Shown here one piece after another: positions 19,501 to 31,110 of a DNA stretch of 64,000 nt. How positions within the stretch are numbered: the stretch's first letter is position 1; every line of letters starts with the position of its first letter. The position numbers were made by a program, and so were the translations under genes. The notes below the pieces were generated by a model, which did not search any database, was not told the origin of the DNA, and saw nothing but the letters and a program-made list of their open reading frames with translations. Location of the stretch: contig JH153354.1 in assembly GCA_000226015.1 (NCBI GenBank), forward strand, positions 134,713-198,712. Reading direction: 5' to 3'. The stretch is from Mnemiopsis leidyi. Its lineage: Eukaryota; Ctenophora; Tentaculata; Lobata; Bolinopsidae.

Positions 19501-21720
19501 ATGCTGGGGTTTTTAGTCCTCTTATCCTCTCTCAATCTGACATCTTCTAAGGTGTTCCACACAGATCCAAAGAAAGCAGACCTGGAAAGGAATGCCATGG
19601 ACGGAAGTCTGACCTTCCCATTCAATACAGTATCAGACTGCATTAATGCTCTTAGAAACCCGGGGGATGAATGTCAGATACATGAGGGCACCTATCAGGA
19701 GGAGATCACGATATCAGGACTTCGTGGGACTGAAAATAACCCCATCGTTATCAAGGGATTCGGAGAGGAACGTCCCAAATTTGACGGTACTGTGGATATA
19801 GCCCCTGTAGACGGAACTTGGAAGAGGGAAGGTCCTATTTACTACGGGAAAATAAGTCATGAAATTTGGCAGCTCTTCTTTGATGACTTGATGATGACAA
19901 ATGCAAGATGGCCCAATGCAAATTGGTCCAGCAAAACTGTTTTTGACGGACTGAATCATTGGGCAAAAACCTCCTACAGCAGATCCAAGGACATAATCGT
20001 CGATTCTGGAGGTGCTTTACAGAACAGCGGACTAGACATGACCGGAGCTATGGCCGTTCTGAACATCGGCTCTTGGAACACTTTTGTTGCCCGAGTACTA
20101 GAGCACAGCCCAGGGGTAAACAACTTCCGTTACGACTACAAAAATGCTTATGGTGACGTTAGGAATAGAATGAAACATGGAAGATACTTCATCGAAAGCA
20201 AACGTGAGCTGCTTGATGCCCCTGAAGAGTGGTTCTTTGACAAAGCAACCAACACTCTCTACTTCATCCCTCCAGCTGGTGCTCAGGTGACAGAGTCAAC
20301 GAAACTGCGAGGCAAAGTCCAAACATACGCTCTGACAATCAAAGACAGCTCACACGTTGTCCTTAAAAATATAGACTTTTTCGCGACAACTGTACGTGCC
20401 ATACCGTCTTTTAACGAGTGGAAATATGTCGACAACATTAAACTTGATTCTCTCAACTTCATACACCCATGTGCTTCCAAAAGAATGCTATTGCTGGACG
20501 AAGTTACCCAATGTACTAAAGTTGACGGGAGGAAAAGAATGGGAGTACAAAGATTCGATTCAGGCAGCTTCACATTCTTCAACAACACATTCCACGGGGC
20601 AGATGGTATCCCACTCACCTACATTGCTGCCCAAAGTAGACTAGAAAACAACCTGTTTACCGAGAACGACTGGACGTCGGCAAACAGTCAGACTAAAGAC
20701 GGAGGACACAGCACTATAGAGGCTAGGACTCTGAAAGATACAGTGATAAGGAATACTCTACTCTACAACGGAGAAGGACACGGTATAAGACCTGGGTTCA
20801 ACCCCAACGTGACCCTGAACCGAGTAGAGGGGCAGTGTTGGGGCTATCAGCAGAACGACGGGGCAGGAATACACCTGACCAAGAGACCTCAGGAGAACGC
20901 GCACATTGAGCGGAACTGGGTGCACGATTCTCCAAAGTACGGGATACGGTTTGATTCTTCACCGGGCAACTACGGGAGGCTAGGCACCATATCGGAGAAT
21001 GTTGCATTTAGATTAGGCGCTGGAGGGGTGCAGATGAAGGGGGACTACCACAAGGCTCTCAACAACTTGTCCTTCGATAAACAAGGGGGGAAGGCTAGAC
21101 CGAGAATCGAGTGTTCTCTGTGCGTATGGAAATACGTTAGGGGCAGCACCTTCGAGATAAACCGCTACTCGACTGTCTACGGAAACGTTGCTGACGTAGC
21201 TAACGGAGGTAAGATCTGGCAAAACGGAAGAATGGTGCACCCAGTAACAGTTAGACCGATGAACGGGATAACAAGTAATAACGTGATTGACCGGAACATA
21301 AAGAGCAGTCTGCAAGACCCGGATAACAGAGACTTCAGGCCCCTGAACGACTCCATCACGGTTGGACCCTACCCCTACAACCCCAGCTCCAAATCTTACT
21401 GGATTCCTGGACGTCAACTGTACAAAGCCTCCTCCCCAGTCCCTCCAGACGGTGCGACTCTAGTCACAGCCCCACACAGAGACTCCCTGATGTGGCTGAA
21501 CGGGTACGGGTGTGAGACGCACGATGTGTATTTGGGGCGGGACCACGACATCGTAGCACGTGCAGGAAGGTCGAGTACAGAGTATCTGGGCAGAGTGACG
21601 GGGGGAAACGTGATGTATCTCAAGGAGAGGGTCGTTGTCGGGACAACGTATTACTGGAGGGTCGATGTCATGTGCCATGGGAAGGTCTTTACTGGAGACG
21701 TCTGGAACTTTGCCACCTGA
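19501..21720 (+). CDS. Secreted right-handed parallel beta-helix protein, 739 aa, intronless
   Basis: The first ATG in frame is at 19501 and gives a clean signal peptide (MLGFLVLLSSLNLTSS). Residues about 20-110 read like the N-cap of PL6-type (chondroitinase B/alginate lyase-like) beta-helix enzymes, with GTYQEEITISGLRGTENNP and IVIKGF. Residues about 270-600 carry beta-helix rungs (VVLKNIDFF, FTFFNNTFHGADG, IERNWVHDSPKYGIRF, GGVQMKGDYHKALNNLSF). The last ~90 residues form a small beta-sandwich with SLMWLNGYGCETHDVYLG and TTYYWRVDV...GDVWNF, a domain pattern I know mainly from planctomycete and other bacterial secreted proteins. Several N-glycosylation sequons are present. Likely an extracellular polysaccharide-binding or lyase protein; no catalytic residues could be assigned. 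An intronless 2.2-kb gene among intron-rich neighbours raises horizontal origin or retroposition. Confidence 0.85.
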   Translation: MLGFLVLLSSLNLTSSKVFHTDPKKADLERNAMDGSLTFPFNTVSDCINALRNPGDECQIHEGTYQEEITISGLRGTENNPIVIKGFGEERPKFDGTVDIAPVDGTWKREGPIYYGKISHEIWQLFFDDLMMTNARWPNANWSSKTVFDGLNHWAKTSYSRSKDIIVDSGGALQNSGLDMTGAMAVLNIGSWNTFVARVLEHSPGVNNFRYDYKNAYGDVRNRMKHGRYFIESKRELLDAPEEWFFDKATNTLYFIPPAGAQVTESTKLRGKVQTYALTIKDSSHVVLKNIDFFATTVRAIPSFNEWKYVDNIKLDSLNFIHPCASKRMLLLDEVTQCTKVDGRKRMGVQRFDSGSFTFFNNTFHGADGIPLTYIAAQSRLENNLFTENDWTSANSQTKDGGHSTIEARTLKDTVIRNTLLYNGEGHGIRPGFNPNVTLNRVEGQCWGYQQNDGAGIHLTKRPQENAHIERNWVHDSPKYGIRFDSSPGNYGRLGTISENVAFRLGAGGVQMKGDYHKALNNLSFDKQGGKARPRIECSLCVWKYVRGSTFEINRYSTVYGNVADVANGGKIWQNGRMVHPVTVRPMNGITSNNVIDRNIKSSLQDPDNRDFRPLNDSITVGPYPYNPSSKSYWIPGRQLYKASSPVPPDGATLVTAPHRDSLMWLNGYGCETHDVYLGRDHDIVARAGRSSTEYLGRVTGGNVMYLKERVVVGTTYYWRVDVMCHGKVFTGDVWNFAT

Positions 21721-22184
21721 GATCCATTAGTAATTTAGTTTACTTTTACAGCAGTCGGACCTTAGTAAAGACTTAATTGGTTTCGAACATTGTTCTATGA
21801 TAAGAATTTTGAAATAATCCAAGAATATAGCGTTATGGTTTCAATGCAATAAGCTCTTTTTTCTCGTATTAAAAACAAATAATCGTTGTAGATAAAACTT
21901 AATTAGAAACAAAGATTATATCGATATTTGAGTCGTATTCTGACTTCAAAAGAGCTGAGAAAATCCGACAATTCAGTTCGTAAATCGTGTCTTATAAGAT
22001 CTGCTGCGACAGTTTAAGTTCACTGTTTCCGGTCACGGTTCATATCGTATTCAAATTTCATTCCAGCTCGTGGCCTTTATTTCATGTAACGATGTCACCT
22101 CTAACTCTATCAGTTAGCTCAGATAAATATTATGTTATCTCCAAATGTCTCACATGCACTTCTTCTTCACTTAAAACATAGAAT
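21721..22184. other. Convergent intergenic gap
   Basis: Separates the beta-helix gene stop from the stop of the minus-strand GPCR. TTTATT at 22076-22081 is an AATAAA signal on the minus strand, about 105 nt past the GPCR stop, and is a reasonable polyadenylation site for it. Confidence 0.5.
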
Positions 22185-24380
22185 TTACAAGTTATAATGG
22201 CTTGCACTTTTCCTGGGAATTACAACGAAGTGCTTGGAGCCCAGCTCTGGAGACTGTACGGACAATCTCCCCTCGCTCTCACTCTCATTCCTGCGCATCC
22301 TGCGTGATCCCTCACTATTTGTCCTTATGCGCGAGATCAGTCTCGGACTAGCATTGTCTGCGCGTACGCGCCTGTAGCAGGCCGAGTCCTCACTCTCGTA
22401 GGACGAGTGTTCAGTGTCGTTACGGACACGACTGACCGTCTTGTTTTCGTACACGGTTGCTGTGCTCTCTGCGCGCTTGCCTGCAACCCCATCCAGCCTG
22501 TCCAGCGTAGCTTCTGTCGCTGTTCCTCCCGTGATCTGCTGCAAACTCGTCTCTTGTCCGCTTGTCGTGTCCTTTTTCGATAGTCTACTGAGTGCTCTCC
22601 TTCCAAAAGCTTTGAGGTCCTGTATTCGAACCAGGTAGATGATAGCGTTGACCATGGAGTTGAGATTGACAGTGTGAGTGAAGGTCAGGTTGTTCACCAA
22701 CACCTCCTGGTAGAGAGTCAGGTTCATCTTCGCCACGTAGTTCGTTCCGGAGAAGAGTGCTATGGCGTACGCGAGAACTAGCGCGCAGTATGGAAGGTTG
22801 AATACTATGTAGGTAAGAGTTAGGATGATTATCGTTACTGTTGCTTGCTTCTTTCTGTTACTCATACCATTGTTCCCTGGAAATTTTATTGTTTAAAATA
22901 GACATTTATTTACTAGCCCTAGTATGGTACTGCGATAGATATTTAAAACGTATGTTACAAAATGATACGTTGTGTTCACGTGTTGTATATTTCTTGCTGC
23001 TGTGATGGAAACGAAAGTTGAATTTAAACCGACCTAGTTGAGGGTTTTTAGCCCAGAGCTGATAGCAGGAGAGAGCACAGCTGACAACTATGATGACGGC
23101 TGGTAGGATGAACTCCACTGGAACAAGGAGAAAGTACAGTACTTGTATTGCCACCCAACTTAGAGATGTGTCACTGAACAGCCAACCGCACCCTGATCCA
23201 ATATATGGACTTAACATGGATTTGAAATGGATTTAACATGGATCTAACATAAATCTAACTTGGATTTAACTTGGATTTAACAAAGATCTTACATGTATTT
23301 AACTTGGATTTAACATAGATCTAACATGGATTTAAATGTATTTGACATTATTAAACGTGGATATAACTTGAGTTAGCGTGCATTAAAATGACTTATCGAC
23401 TTTAACTTAAACTCAAGTCATAAGTTCAACCCCTCCCAAATCTCCTGTCTCTAAATGTTTTTACAGCACAATAGTATGACTTCTCAATAATTTACATCTC
23501 AGCTCATATAAAGAGTATTGATTTACATTTCAACTTACCAAGGACGTAATTATCGAATTTGTACTTCGCTCCGAACCAGAAAGGTATGGTAGCCTGTACA
23601 ACCTGGAGTAGGGAGTAGCCCAGTACCGGTACCAGTATCTCAAGCCATCTTATCTGTCGTAGTGGGTACATCAGAGAGACGGTTCGGGAGATGTTGAGGA
23701 CCACCATCAGGAAGACAGAGAGGCGAGGGGCTATGTTCCATAACATACCGTGTATGGTACACAGGAACCCACTGCCAAATAGAACCTGAGTTTGGAGAGA
23801 TTATGTCTTCTGGTTATGATTTGAGTGTAAATCTTCAATATGCAGATATCTAGAGCGTACATCAGAATTTAGCTGTCCGGGTATGTTCCTTTCTGTTATC
23901 TGACTTTCACATAATGATGATGTTAAAATTTCTGTAATGAGATAGTTAACTTTAATTCTTACCGGACCGCCCGAGTAGTAACTGCTCAAAGCATTAAAGA
24001 AACTGAGTCCGCAAATTATAACATCCACTGTGTTGATACAGAGATTAAGGAACCTGGCGATTTGAATGTTATCAAAGATAGCTAGAAGAAGGAAATTAAA
24101 GGTAGCTAGAAGAAATTTGGTGACTGGTGAGATAGTAGAAAACGTCCTTCGTCATTAATACTGAATAAAGCATTTATTAACCAATCCTTTAAATGGGCTA
24201 TATAAATTTTAATGTGAATTATCTTTCAAAGTCTATAATATTTAGATACCGGCTATTAGATCGATCTTTCTTGGACACGAAGTAGACAAAGACAAAGAGG
24301 TTTAGAGGAGTTCCGATAACAAACTCTGTAGTGGACAAGACGCTGTAGAGGACGTACTGATATTGGGGCAAATCATTCAT
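22185..24380 (-). CDS. Rhodopsin-class (class A) GPCR, five exons, 439 aa
   Basis: Exons in transcript order: 24380-24250 (ATG MNDLPQYQY, TM1 with PLNLFVFVYFV), 24053-23963 (TM2, LCINTVDVIICGLSFFNAL), 23785-23539 (TM3-TM4, CTIHGMLWNIAPRLSVFLMV, then NISRTVSLMYPL), 23192-23034 (TM5, WVAIQVLYFLLVPVEFILP), 22876-22185 (TM6 TLTYIVFNLPYC, TM7 NSMVNAIIYLVR, long tail). All junctions are GT-AG in matching phase, and the summed length is 440 codons including the stop. The DRY motif is SRT and NPxxY is NAIIY. The C-tail is Ser/Arg-rich with many possible phosphorylation sites. An extra 5' exon is possible because an acceptor lies 2 nt before the ATG. The ligand is unknown; acts in the plasma membrane. 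Confidence 0.9.
23205..23365. repeat. Degenerate short tandem array in a GPCR intron
   Basis: About ten imperfect copies of an 11-14 bp unit (GGATTTAACAT or GGATTTAACTT, GATCTAACAT) fill the intron between the TM4 and TM5 exons. It lies directly upstream of the TM5 exon acceptor in transcript sense and lacks a pyrimidine tract there. Confidence 0.65.
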
Positions 24381-27300
24381 CCCTGAAAGTCTGATGTGTG
24401 CTCTTAGTGAAAGTGATCAGGGAGTTATCGAAAAGACAAGCTATGCATTGAAATAGTTGTCATTTCAAGTTAAACCAAAATCTAGTTATGCAAGTACATA
24501 AGCCTTTCAAGTTTATGGAAAATATTCATTGAAAATAATAACCAGGTTTAATCCAAATTGTTGGATAATCTGCATTAAAAAAGAATGGCTGACTGCTGCT
24601 TATAGTCGTATAGGCTGATCTTCTTAACGCAAATGATGGGATAACTGTAACTATAAACACAACTTTAACTCTTAAACTTTAGACGCACGTGACTAACAAA
24701 AACAAAGCAGGATGGGAATGGATATTTAACTGAATACCGCGAATATTCTATTCTCGGGGAAAAAGAATAAGAAAGAAGTTTGCCACATGTTCAGTTAAAC
24801 GCTGCCACTGGAAGATGCACTGAACAGTGCCAACATAAGGCACATGTTTCTAAAGCAGGTTGCTAGACTGACGACCGTTCAGCTAGACTTAGTTACCACA
24901 TGTTACCACGAAATGTAAGTTCCCCTTGAGGTGATGCCGCTGATTGTTGTACGAATTGTGCGCATTAGCCGATAAATGTAGAGTTCACGGTTGAGCGAGA
25001 ATGTAGATCAGTGGATCGGTGACTGGTTAAAGATTGCACGTTTTGATGATGCCAGATATCTGAATTAGGAGTTGTGTAAAAGTAAACTTAATGATACGAC
25101 CCGGACATAAAGAAATTGCTCGAGTTTTTGTTGTATACGAGGTAGACTTATACCATGTGAAATTGTAGGAATACTAAGCCGGTAAAAGTGGCCGGCTGCA
25201 AACCTAGACTGGTCCCCCATTTATCGTGGAGCTATCTTTGTAGGCTTTAAATGACGATTATTTGATGAGGACTGATGATCCCCAACTCCATTATCAAACT
25301 GAAAGTGTCCTGTTGAGCCGGGTCGGCTTCCAACTGTCAACACCTGCCTCGATCCTGACAACTTCATTCCCTCTCATTGTTCATCTTTACTTCTGTTCTA
25401 TCAGATAGTCTCAGTAAATGTTCCTTCATAAAATGTAGGGTGGTGAAAGGTGGCAGCCACATCCCTGACTGTAAGGAATGGGACAGGAGATGGGAGAAAA
25501 CCTTGTTTACCTGCTTATTGTGATCTCCAATTTGGCGGGAACTATCACCACCCTCACTTTAAACATCCGCCGTGTTGACATTGATTCCGCCGACGTTTTG
25601 TGATTAGTCCGACCGAAATTTGGCCGCGGTAAAATCACGCCCAATTCACGGTGAAATCACGAACTACTCGTGAATATATCACGTACAACACAGCCTGCTT
25701 TTAAATTTGTAAAAATCTAGTGTTTGTTACGCCTCGGCCTTCTTAGTTTGAACTTAAGTATGAATGGAATCTGTCGCAAAAAGTAAACAAAATGTACCCT
25801 AAAAGAAAAAGGCCGTGCTGCTGAAGCTTAATGGCGTTGCACATAAAATTTTGCCACAAAGCCTGAACCCTGCTGTCAGGTCGGTGGGTAATACTCAAAA
25901 TCATGAGGACAGCCCGGCTGAGGGACGTGTCGGCATCTTTTGTTTAGCCAACTATTTGTAGTCCAAGTTTCTTTATATATGAGGAGGAGGAGGAGTCCAT
26001 GTGTCAATGTAGGCCCCTTTGCCACGTGAATTCCAACGTTCCTCTCTCGGTTATTTCTAAGTCTGCGATGAGGCGATCATGGGATTTAGATTTACAAGAT
26101 TGAATTTGAAATGAGGATTGTGACGGACAGTTACCGAAGGTGACTCAATTTCAGCAAATTAAAAAGTTTATTCAGCAGTCAATACACATTTTATTAGAGG
26201 AGGAATGAAGAGGAAAAACGAACAAAAAGAAATAAAAAATAAAACTTTCATCAAACTGTTAGCTGTGCATGATTGTTCTGTCAGAGTTAGAAACTTAACC
26301 ATTATCTAACTAGGTGGCTAAGTAGTAACCTTCTGGCGGACACACCGCGAGTGTTTCTATTTTATTTAGTCACGTGATCTCTACATCTTAGTCACCTGCT
26401 TCTTCGAGTAATCACGTAAACACACACTTCCAAAATCTCTCATACTCAACCCTGAGCTGGAAAGTCGGTTCACGGACTTGCTCAGTCTGGTGTTTCTTGA
26501 TCTCGTGGTAACTTGGCAGTTAAAATAGTTGATGAGCGCTATATTTACTGCACATAGTGACAAAATGTCTATATTTATATATGCCAGGTGTCATGAAGGT
26601 ATTGTGTCCCGAATCTACTATATAGGGACAAACTCACGTGGCTAATTCCACTCTGATATGGGAATTTAGAGCTCTTTGTCCGAGTATAGACCTTCTACCA
26701 CCCGTAATTTTATCCTTGAAGTTCAGGGTAACATATACTCAGAATTAATTTATCAATAAGTCTCACTCTGTAGCCTAAAAATACAAGAGTTACTTCTAAC
26801 TTACTTCCTCATAACAATGTGAAATGCATGTAGGTAACCTGCATTGATAATTGAGCATTAAATTTGTGATTATATACGCTTTAAAACACGCGGAACTCTC
26901 ACGTGACCACTCTTCAGTTACGTTTAAACTATATTGATATCTTGGTCTATAGTGTTTAACACAGACGCAACATACGAGCACAGCTTCTAACGGGTCAGGA
27001 AATTAAAACCACAGTCAAGACGCATGTCCTGTCAACTGACAGGACTCTTAATCACGCTACTACTTTGACAGGGCGTCCAGGAAATAGTGTAATAATAGTG
27101 TAATACCAATACAATTGTTTATGAAGGAGCAATCAGTTTATATATATTTCTGATTTTCTGTTTTTTGTTCACCAGAAGTGACTGTCTGGTGTTGATTCAA
27201 TCCTAACATGTGTAATGTAGAGGTAACGCAGCTAAGAAAACATAATCTGTACTGTACAGGTTGCTCTGCGCTGAACGCCACTTAATTTCTTTAACATTGG

Positions 27301-28426
27301 TTTGAAATTGGTAGCCTGACATACTTATTGATTCCATGGAAATCATAAAACGAGGTTGATGTAAGCATCAACCATACAATCAAATGTGACTTAGTCTATT
27401 TCCGCAATGACATTTTCCATAATTTCTTTCTAAGTCCAGATTTCGAGTAATGTTGTGCAGACTTCTTCCCTTTTAGTAAGCAATTATTGAAGCCTCATGG
27501 AGCCATGCACTTATACTATGGACAACTTACTGGAACTAGTAATCTAACACGAAATTTATTGTTCAAACATTGTTCCATATGACATGCCATTGTTCCATTT
27601 TACATGCCATACATCTATCCGCTGAATCTGTCACAGTTATAATTCTGTGTGGTTTTTGTGAAATTTTCTTATGTCACATTTAATTTTATGGTATATCAAT
27701 AAATAAATATACAATAAAACTGTGGAGATAATGCAATGATAGAGATAATGAAATGTTGTACGTCTGGTAAAAATCAGCTGATCTTAATGGAGTAGTATTA
27801 GGGTACTTCTGGTACTCTACAATAAAAAGGGGTCTAAGAAAGTAAATATTGCACTAATTTTATAGAATTTAAGGCTACTTAACGTATACGTGGTGAAGTT
27901 ACCAAGCATTGCGCTAAAAATACTGATAAAATAGAGCGCTTAAGAGAGTTGGGAGTGACTAAGATGGAGCAGATCATTAGTGCTTTAGTGGAACTATTTT
28001 GCATGTGCTTCAGCTAATATGATATGGAGGGTTAAAGAGATGCACTGGTCATTAGTGAGCAGTCAATAAAGTTTTAACGAGAGAAATATTCTTTGGATGC
28101 AGTTTTGTTATTACCATTTCGAATATATTTTCCTATCTGATACTTGTAGGTTAAATGGGTTGGATAAGCATTACGCTTTATAAAGTGAGCCGGACGAGGC
28201 CTAGTAAGTCTAATATAACTAAATCTACCTAGACCTGTGTCCTGTAACCACGTGATACATATGTTTCTAGCAGGTGTTGGTTTAGGAAAACAAGCGGTCT
28301 ACAATAAACACTAAACAGGGATAGTGGTTAGCGAGCACGTGCAATAGCTGGGGGCATGGACGGTATGCTGTGTGCTACTGTTACTAGCAGGAATGATTTG
28401 TACTGGATTGAGCGATGAGCTGCTAA
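24381..28426. other. Large intergenic region, nothing supported
   Basis: About 4 kb with only short, implausible open frames. Possible GPCR 5' UTR exons would lie at the left end. No recognisable repeat family apart from simple AT- and GGA-rich stretches (for example 25980-25995). Confidence 0.4.
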
Positions 28427-31110
28427 ATGCCAGGAAGCAACGAAAATCGAAATTCAACGAATTTCGTGGTTTTTCGGTGCTGTGTATTTGTCACTTCTCT
28501 CTCGTCTGATTCTCTATTTAGCCATAAAAGTATGTATTTCAGGGCCGAAAAAGAGGAAAAACCTCGATACGGACATTTACCAAACCTGCATGTTCTCGAG
28601 GTTAGTTTCTGAACGTTTCTCCTATTTTGCTTTCAGACGACATCTCTTTTGTAATTCTACCAAATTACTTCCACATGCCACACTTTATTGATAGCATCAC
28701 GCAATTTCAGAGAAGAAGCAAATAGTGGCAGCTATTCCAGAGGCGAAGCAAACTGTTGAGGTTATCATTTCTATAAATATTTCGCATTCTTATACATAGC
28801 CCTGATAAGCATCCGTCTATTTTTCTTTGTAGTGCTCTACTGAAAGAAATTGTTTATTAGATTTTAGTAAAAGTTTTTATTAAGTATCATAGGTCTTTAA
28901 TAATTGAAAAAATAACAGTTGTAACTCGTAACATAAATTTGCTCATCACTTGTAAAATAACCGTGCCTAAACCATACCGGATTTAACGTCACAGATTGCC
29001 AGCAATATAAAAAACAAAACTGTAGTATAACATCTTAATCAGGTGTTTTACACTAACTGCGTTGTGTTGAAATGTACGACATGTTACAGTATTGAGGCAG
29101 ATGAAATATTTCTCTTGTATCACTCACTCTGTTAGCCTTCCTCGCCTACAAATATTCAGCATTTTGCACCGCGGTCCACAGCAATCTTTTTACTGGACAA
29201 AAATATTGGGATATTTATTGCTCATCATATTTTATTTAAACAATACCTCTTACAGGAAGATTGTGAGGTTGATGTAGAGAACACCAATATACACACTGTG
29301 ATAAGCTCCGCAAGTGTGCCCACAAACAATGGTACATCTCAACATTCCCTCAATCGGCCGCCTGAACCTAACAACTCGGTAAGAGCAACCCTCAGGGTAA
29401 AATAAACGGGGGTTATGAGTAATCTTTCTACACACTTAGCTGATGTGACTTTATGTAAGCCAGCAGGGAGAAAGCGCGCGCTGCACATGGTTCTTTTATT
29501 GCTAGTTTTACTGAGTCAGACATTATGGTTGTGGCGCTCACGCATGTCTCTTTTACGCGCGTTCTAGATCTGAATGTTTTCATTGTTGTTTAGCAGATAG
29601 TACGAGAAGTTGCATATGTCCAGTTGCCAATATCAATATGCCAACACGAATTACTTGTCACGGAGGCAGGAGGAGCCGCGAAGTTGCATACAGTGTAGAT
29701 TATTAAGGTCTTGATGAGCTGAAAACTGAAATTGGGTCGTATTAACTTCTGTGGTTTAACAGTCGCCTAAGACGTTAATTTTAGTCTATGATTCAAGTTG
29801 TACCAATGTGATTCAAGTTGTACCAATGTTACGGTCCTGCACATGATGAGTTACTCTTAACGGGAGACGTTAAGTGTGCAATAATCAATTGCGTTAATTG
29901 AATTCCTATACGTATAGCGTAGTCCTTTTCGTGCTCACCCTGTGTAGCTACATTTATGAAACTTCTCTTTTCCCAATTTTGATGTTCCTAATCTTACCGT
30001 TAATTATTTTCAGAGTTGTTCCGACGAGCAATCCAACCTAGTCTCCAACGTAAAGGACATTAGGTTGCCCACGAAGTTTCTATCTACCCAGACTACACCT
30101 CAACAACTTGACATCATTGTCCGACAACTTTCCCACGAGCTTACCAGACTTCAGGAGGCCAAAAACACCCAAAGAAAGGTTAAGTATTTGATGAAACAGT
30201 GACGTACCGTGACACGGCCGAACTCTTTTATTTTATTTAGTAAACGATTCTTAATATGATGAGTATGGATATATTTTGTAATTTAAAAGTATGATCTTTT
30301 CAAAAAAGGATTCTAAGGAGATTTAACATTATTAATATTTTCTCATTACATTCATTTGTTTCGTTAAATTTATTTTCAATTTATGTATTCATTAAAAGAT
30401 TATTAATAAGTTAAAATTGGCTCAAAGAGTTTATTGAAACGAATTCACAGCTATTTAATTCCTTCTAACCTTGAGCAGCCTTAACAAAAAAGTCCTGGCC
30501 TTACATGATATTAACAACATTTACTCTAACCAGTCTCTGCTCATGGTAACTTTACGTGTAAGTGATCCATATCGAAAGAAGAATGTGACATATTATATGT
30601 TTGTGACGCTAGAAATATTAACATCTAATCTTCAGTATTGCTTTCCAACCAACGTTACTCTTGAATATGGTTTAATTCATTGTTTCACTTTTAATCAATG
30701 ACTACTGATAGAAAAGATAGAAAGCGATATCATTCATTTCGAGATATTCCGATATGAAAGCTAACCACTAGGCTATCATGAGTTAATAATGAGCGGGAAC
30801 TCTCATATATCTATTTCCTTCCAATTTTTAAAGGTTTGTAATTGCTTATCATGTCAGGTTGAACTTTCAAATGATCAGATTCTGGTCTTAGACCAAGGCA
30901 ATCGAATGTGCCCATTATTTGATCAAGCAGACTAATTTGATTTAAGAGCTTTTCAGGCTTTTGTTGGACTTTTATTTTGAGATATTTTCTTAACTCCTAT
31001 GGATTTTTTCGTTTTGTTCTGTTTAATTAAGGATAACTTTATGATGGATTATACAATGAGAGAGGTATGTAGTCTCCTTTGTTCGCATCAATTCCGTGAC
31101 AAGAAAGAAT
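28427..31110 (+). CDS. Unrecognised multi-exon gene (five exons)
   Basis: Exon 1 starts at ATG 28427 (MPGSNENRNSTNFVVF) and runs to 28476, then 28543-28600, or it is one uninterrupted exon to 28600: the 66-nt candidate intron is a multiple of three, so both read through. Next come 29256-29378 (GT at 29379), 30014-30178 (GTTAAG) and 31032-31064 (GTATGT; read-through stop near 31110). Phases agree throughout. Sequence includes KEEKPRYGHLPNLHVLE, a Ser/Asn/Pro-rich middle (PTNNGTSQHSLNRPPEPNNS) and a helical, coiled-coil-like QLDIIVRQLSHELTRLQEAK. No signal peptide or membrane segment. The exon at 31032 has an AAG acceptor and is the weakest. Function unknown. Confidence 0.5.
29790..29830. repeat. 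20-bp tandem duplication
   Basis: GATTCAAGTTGTACCAATGT is present twice in direct tandem, in an intron of the unrecognised gene. Confidence 0.85.

Noticed and set aside
19501-21720. Bacterial contamination as the source of the beta-helix gene
   Set aside because: It is embedded between intron-containing animal genes without a gap or composition break at its edges; contamination is unlikely, though only read data can exclude it.
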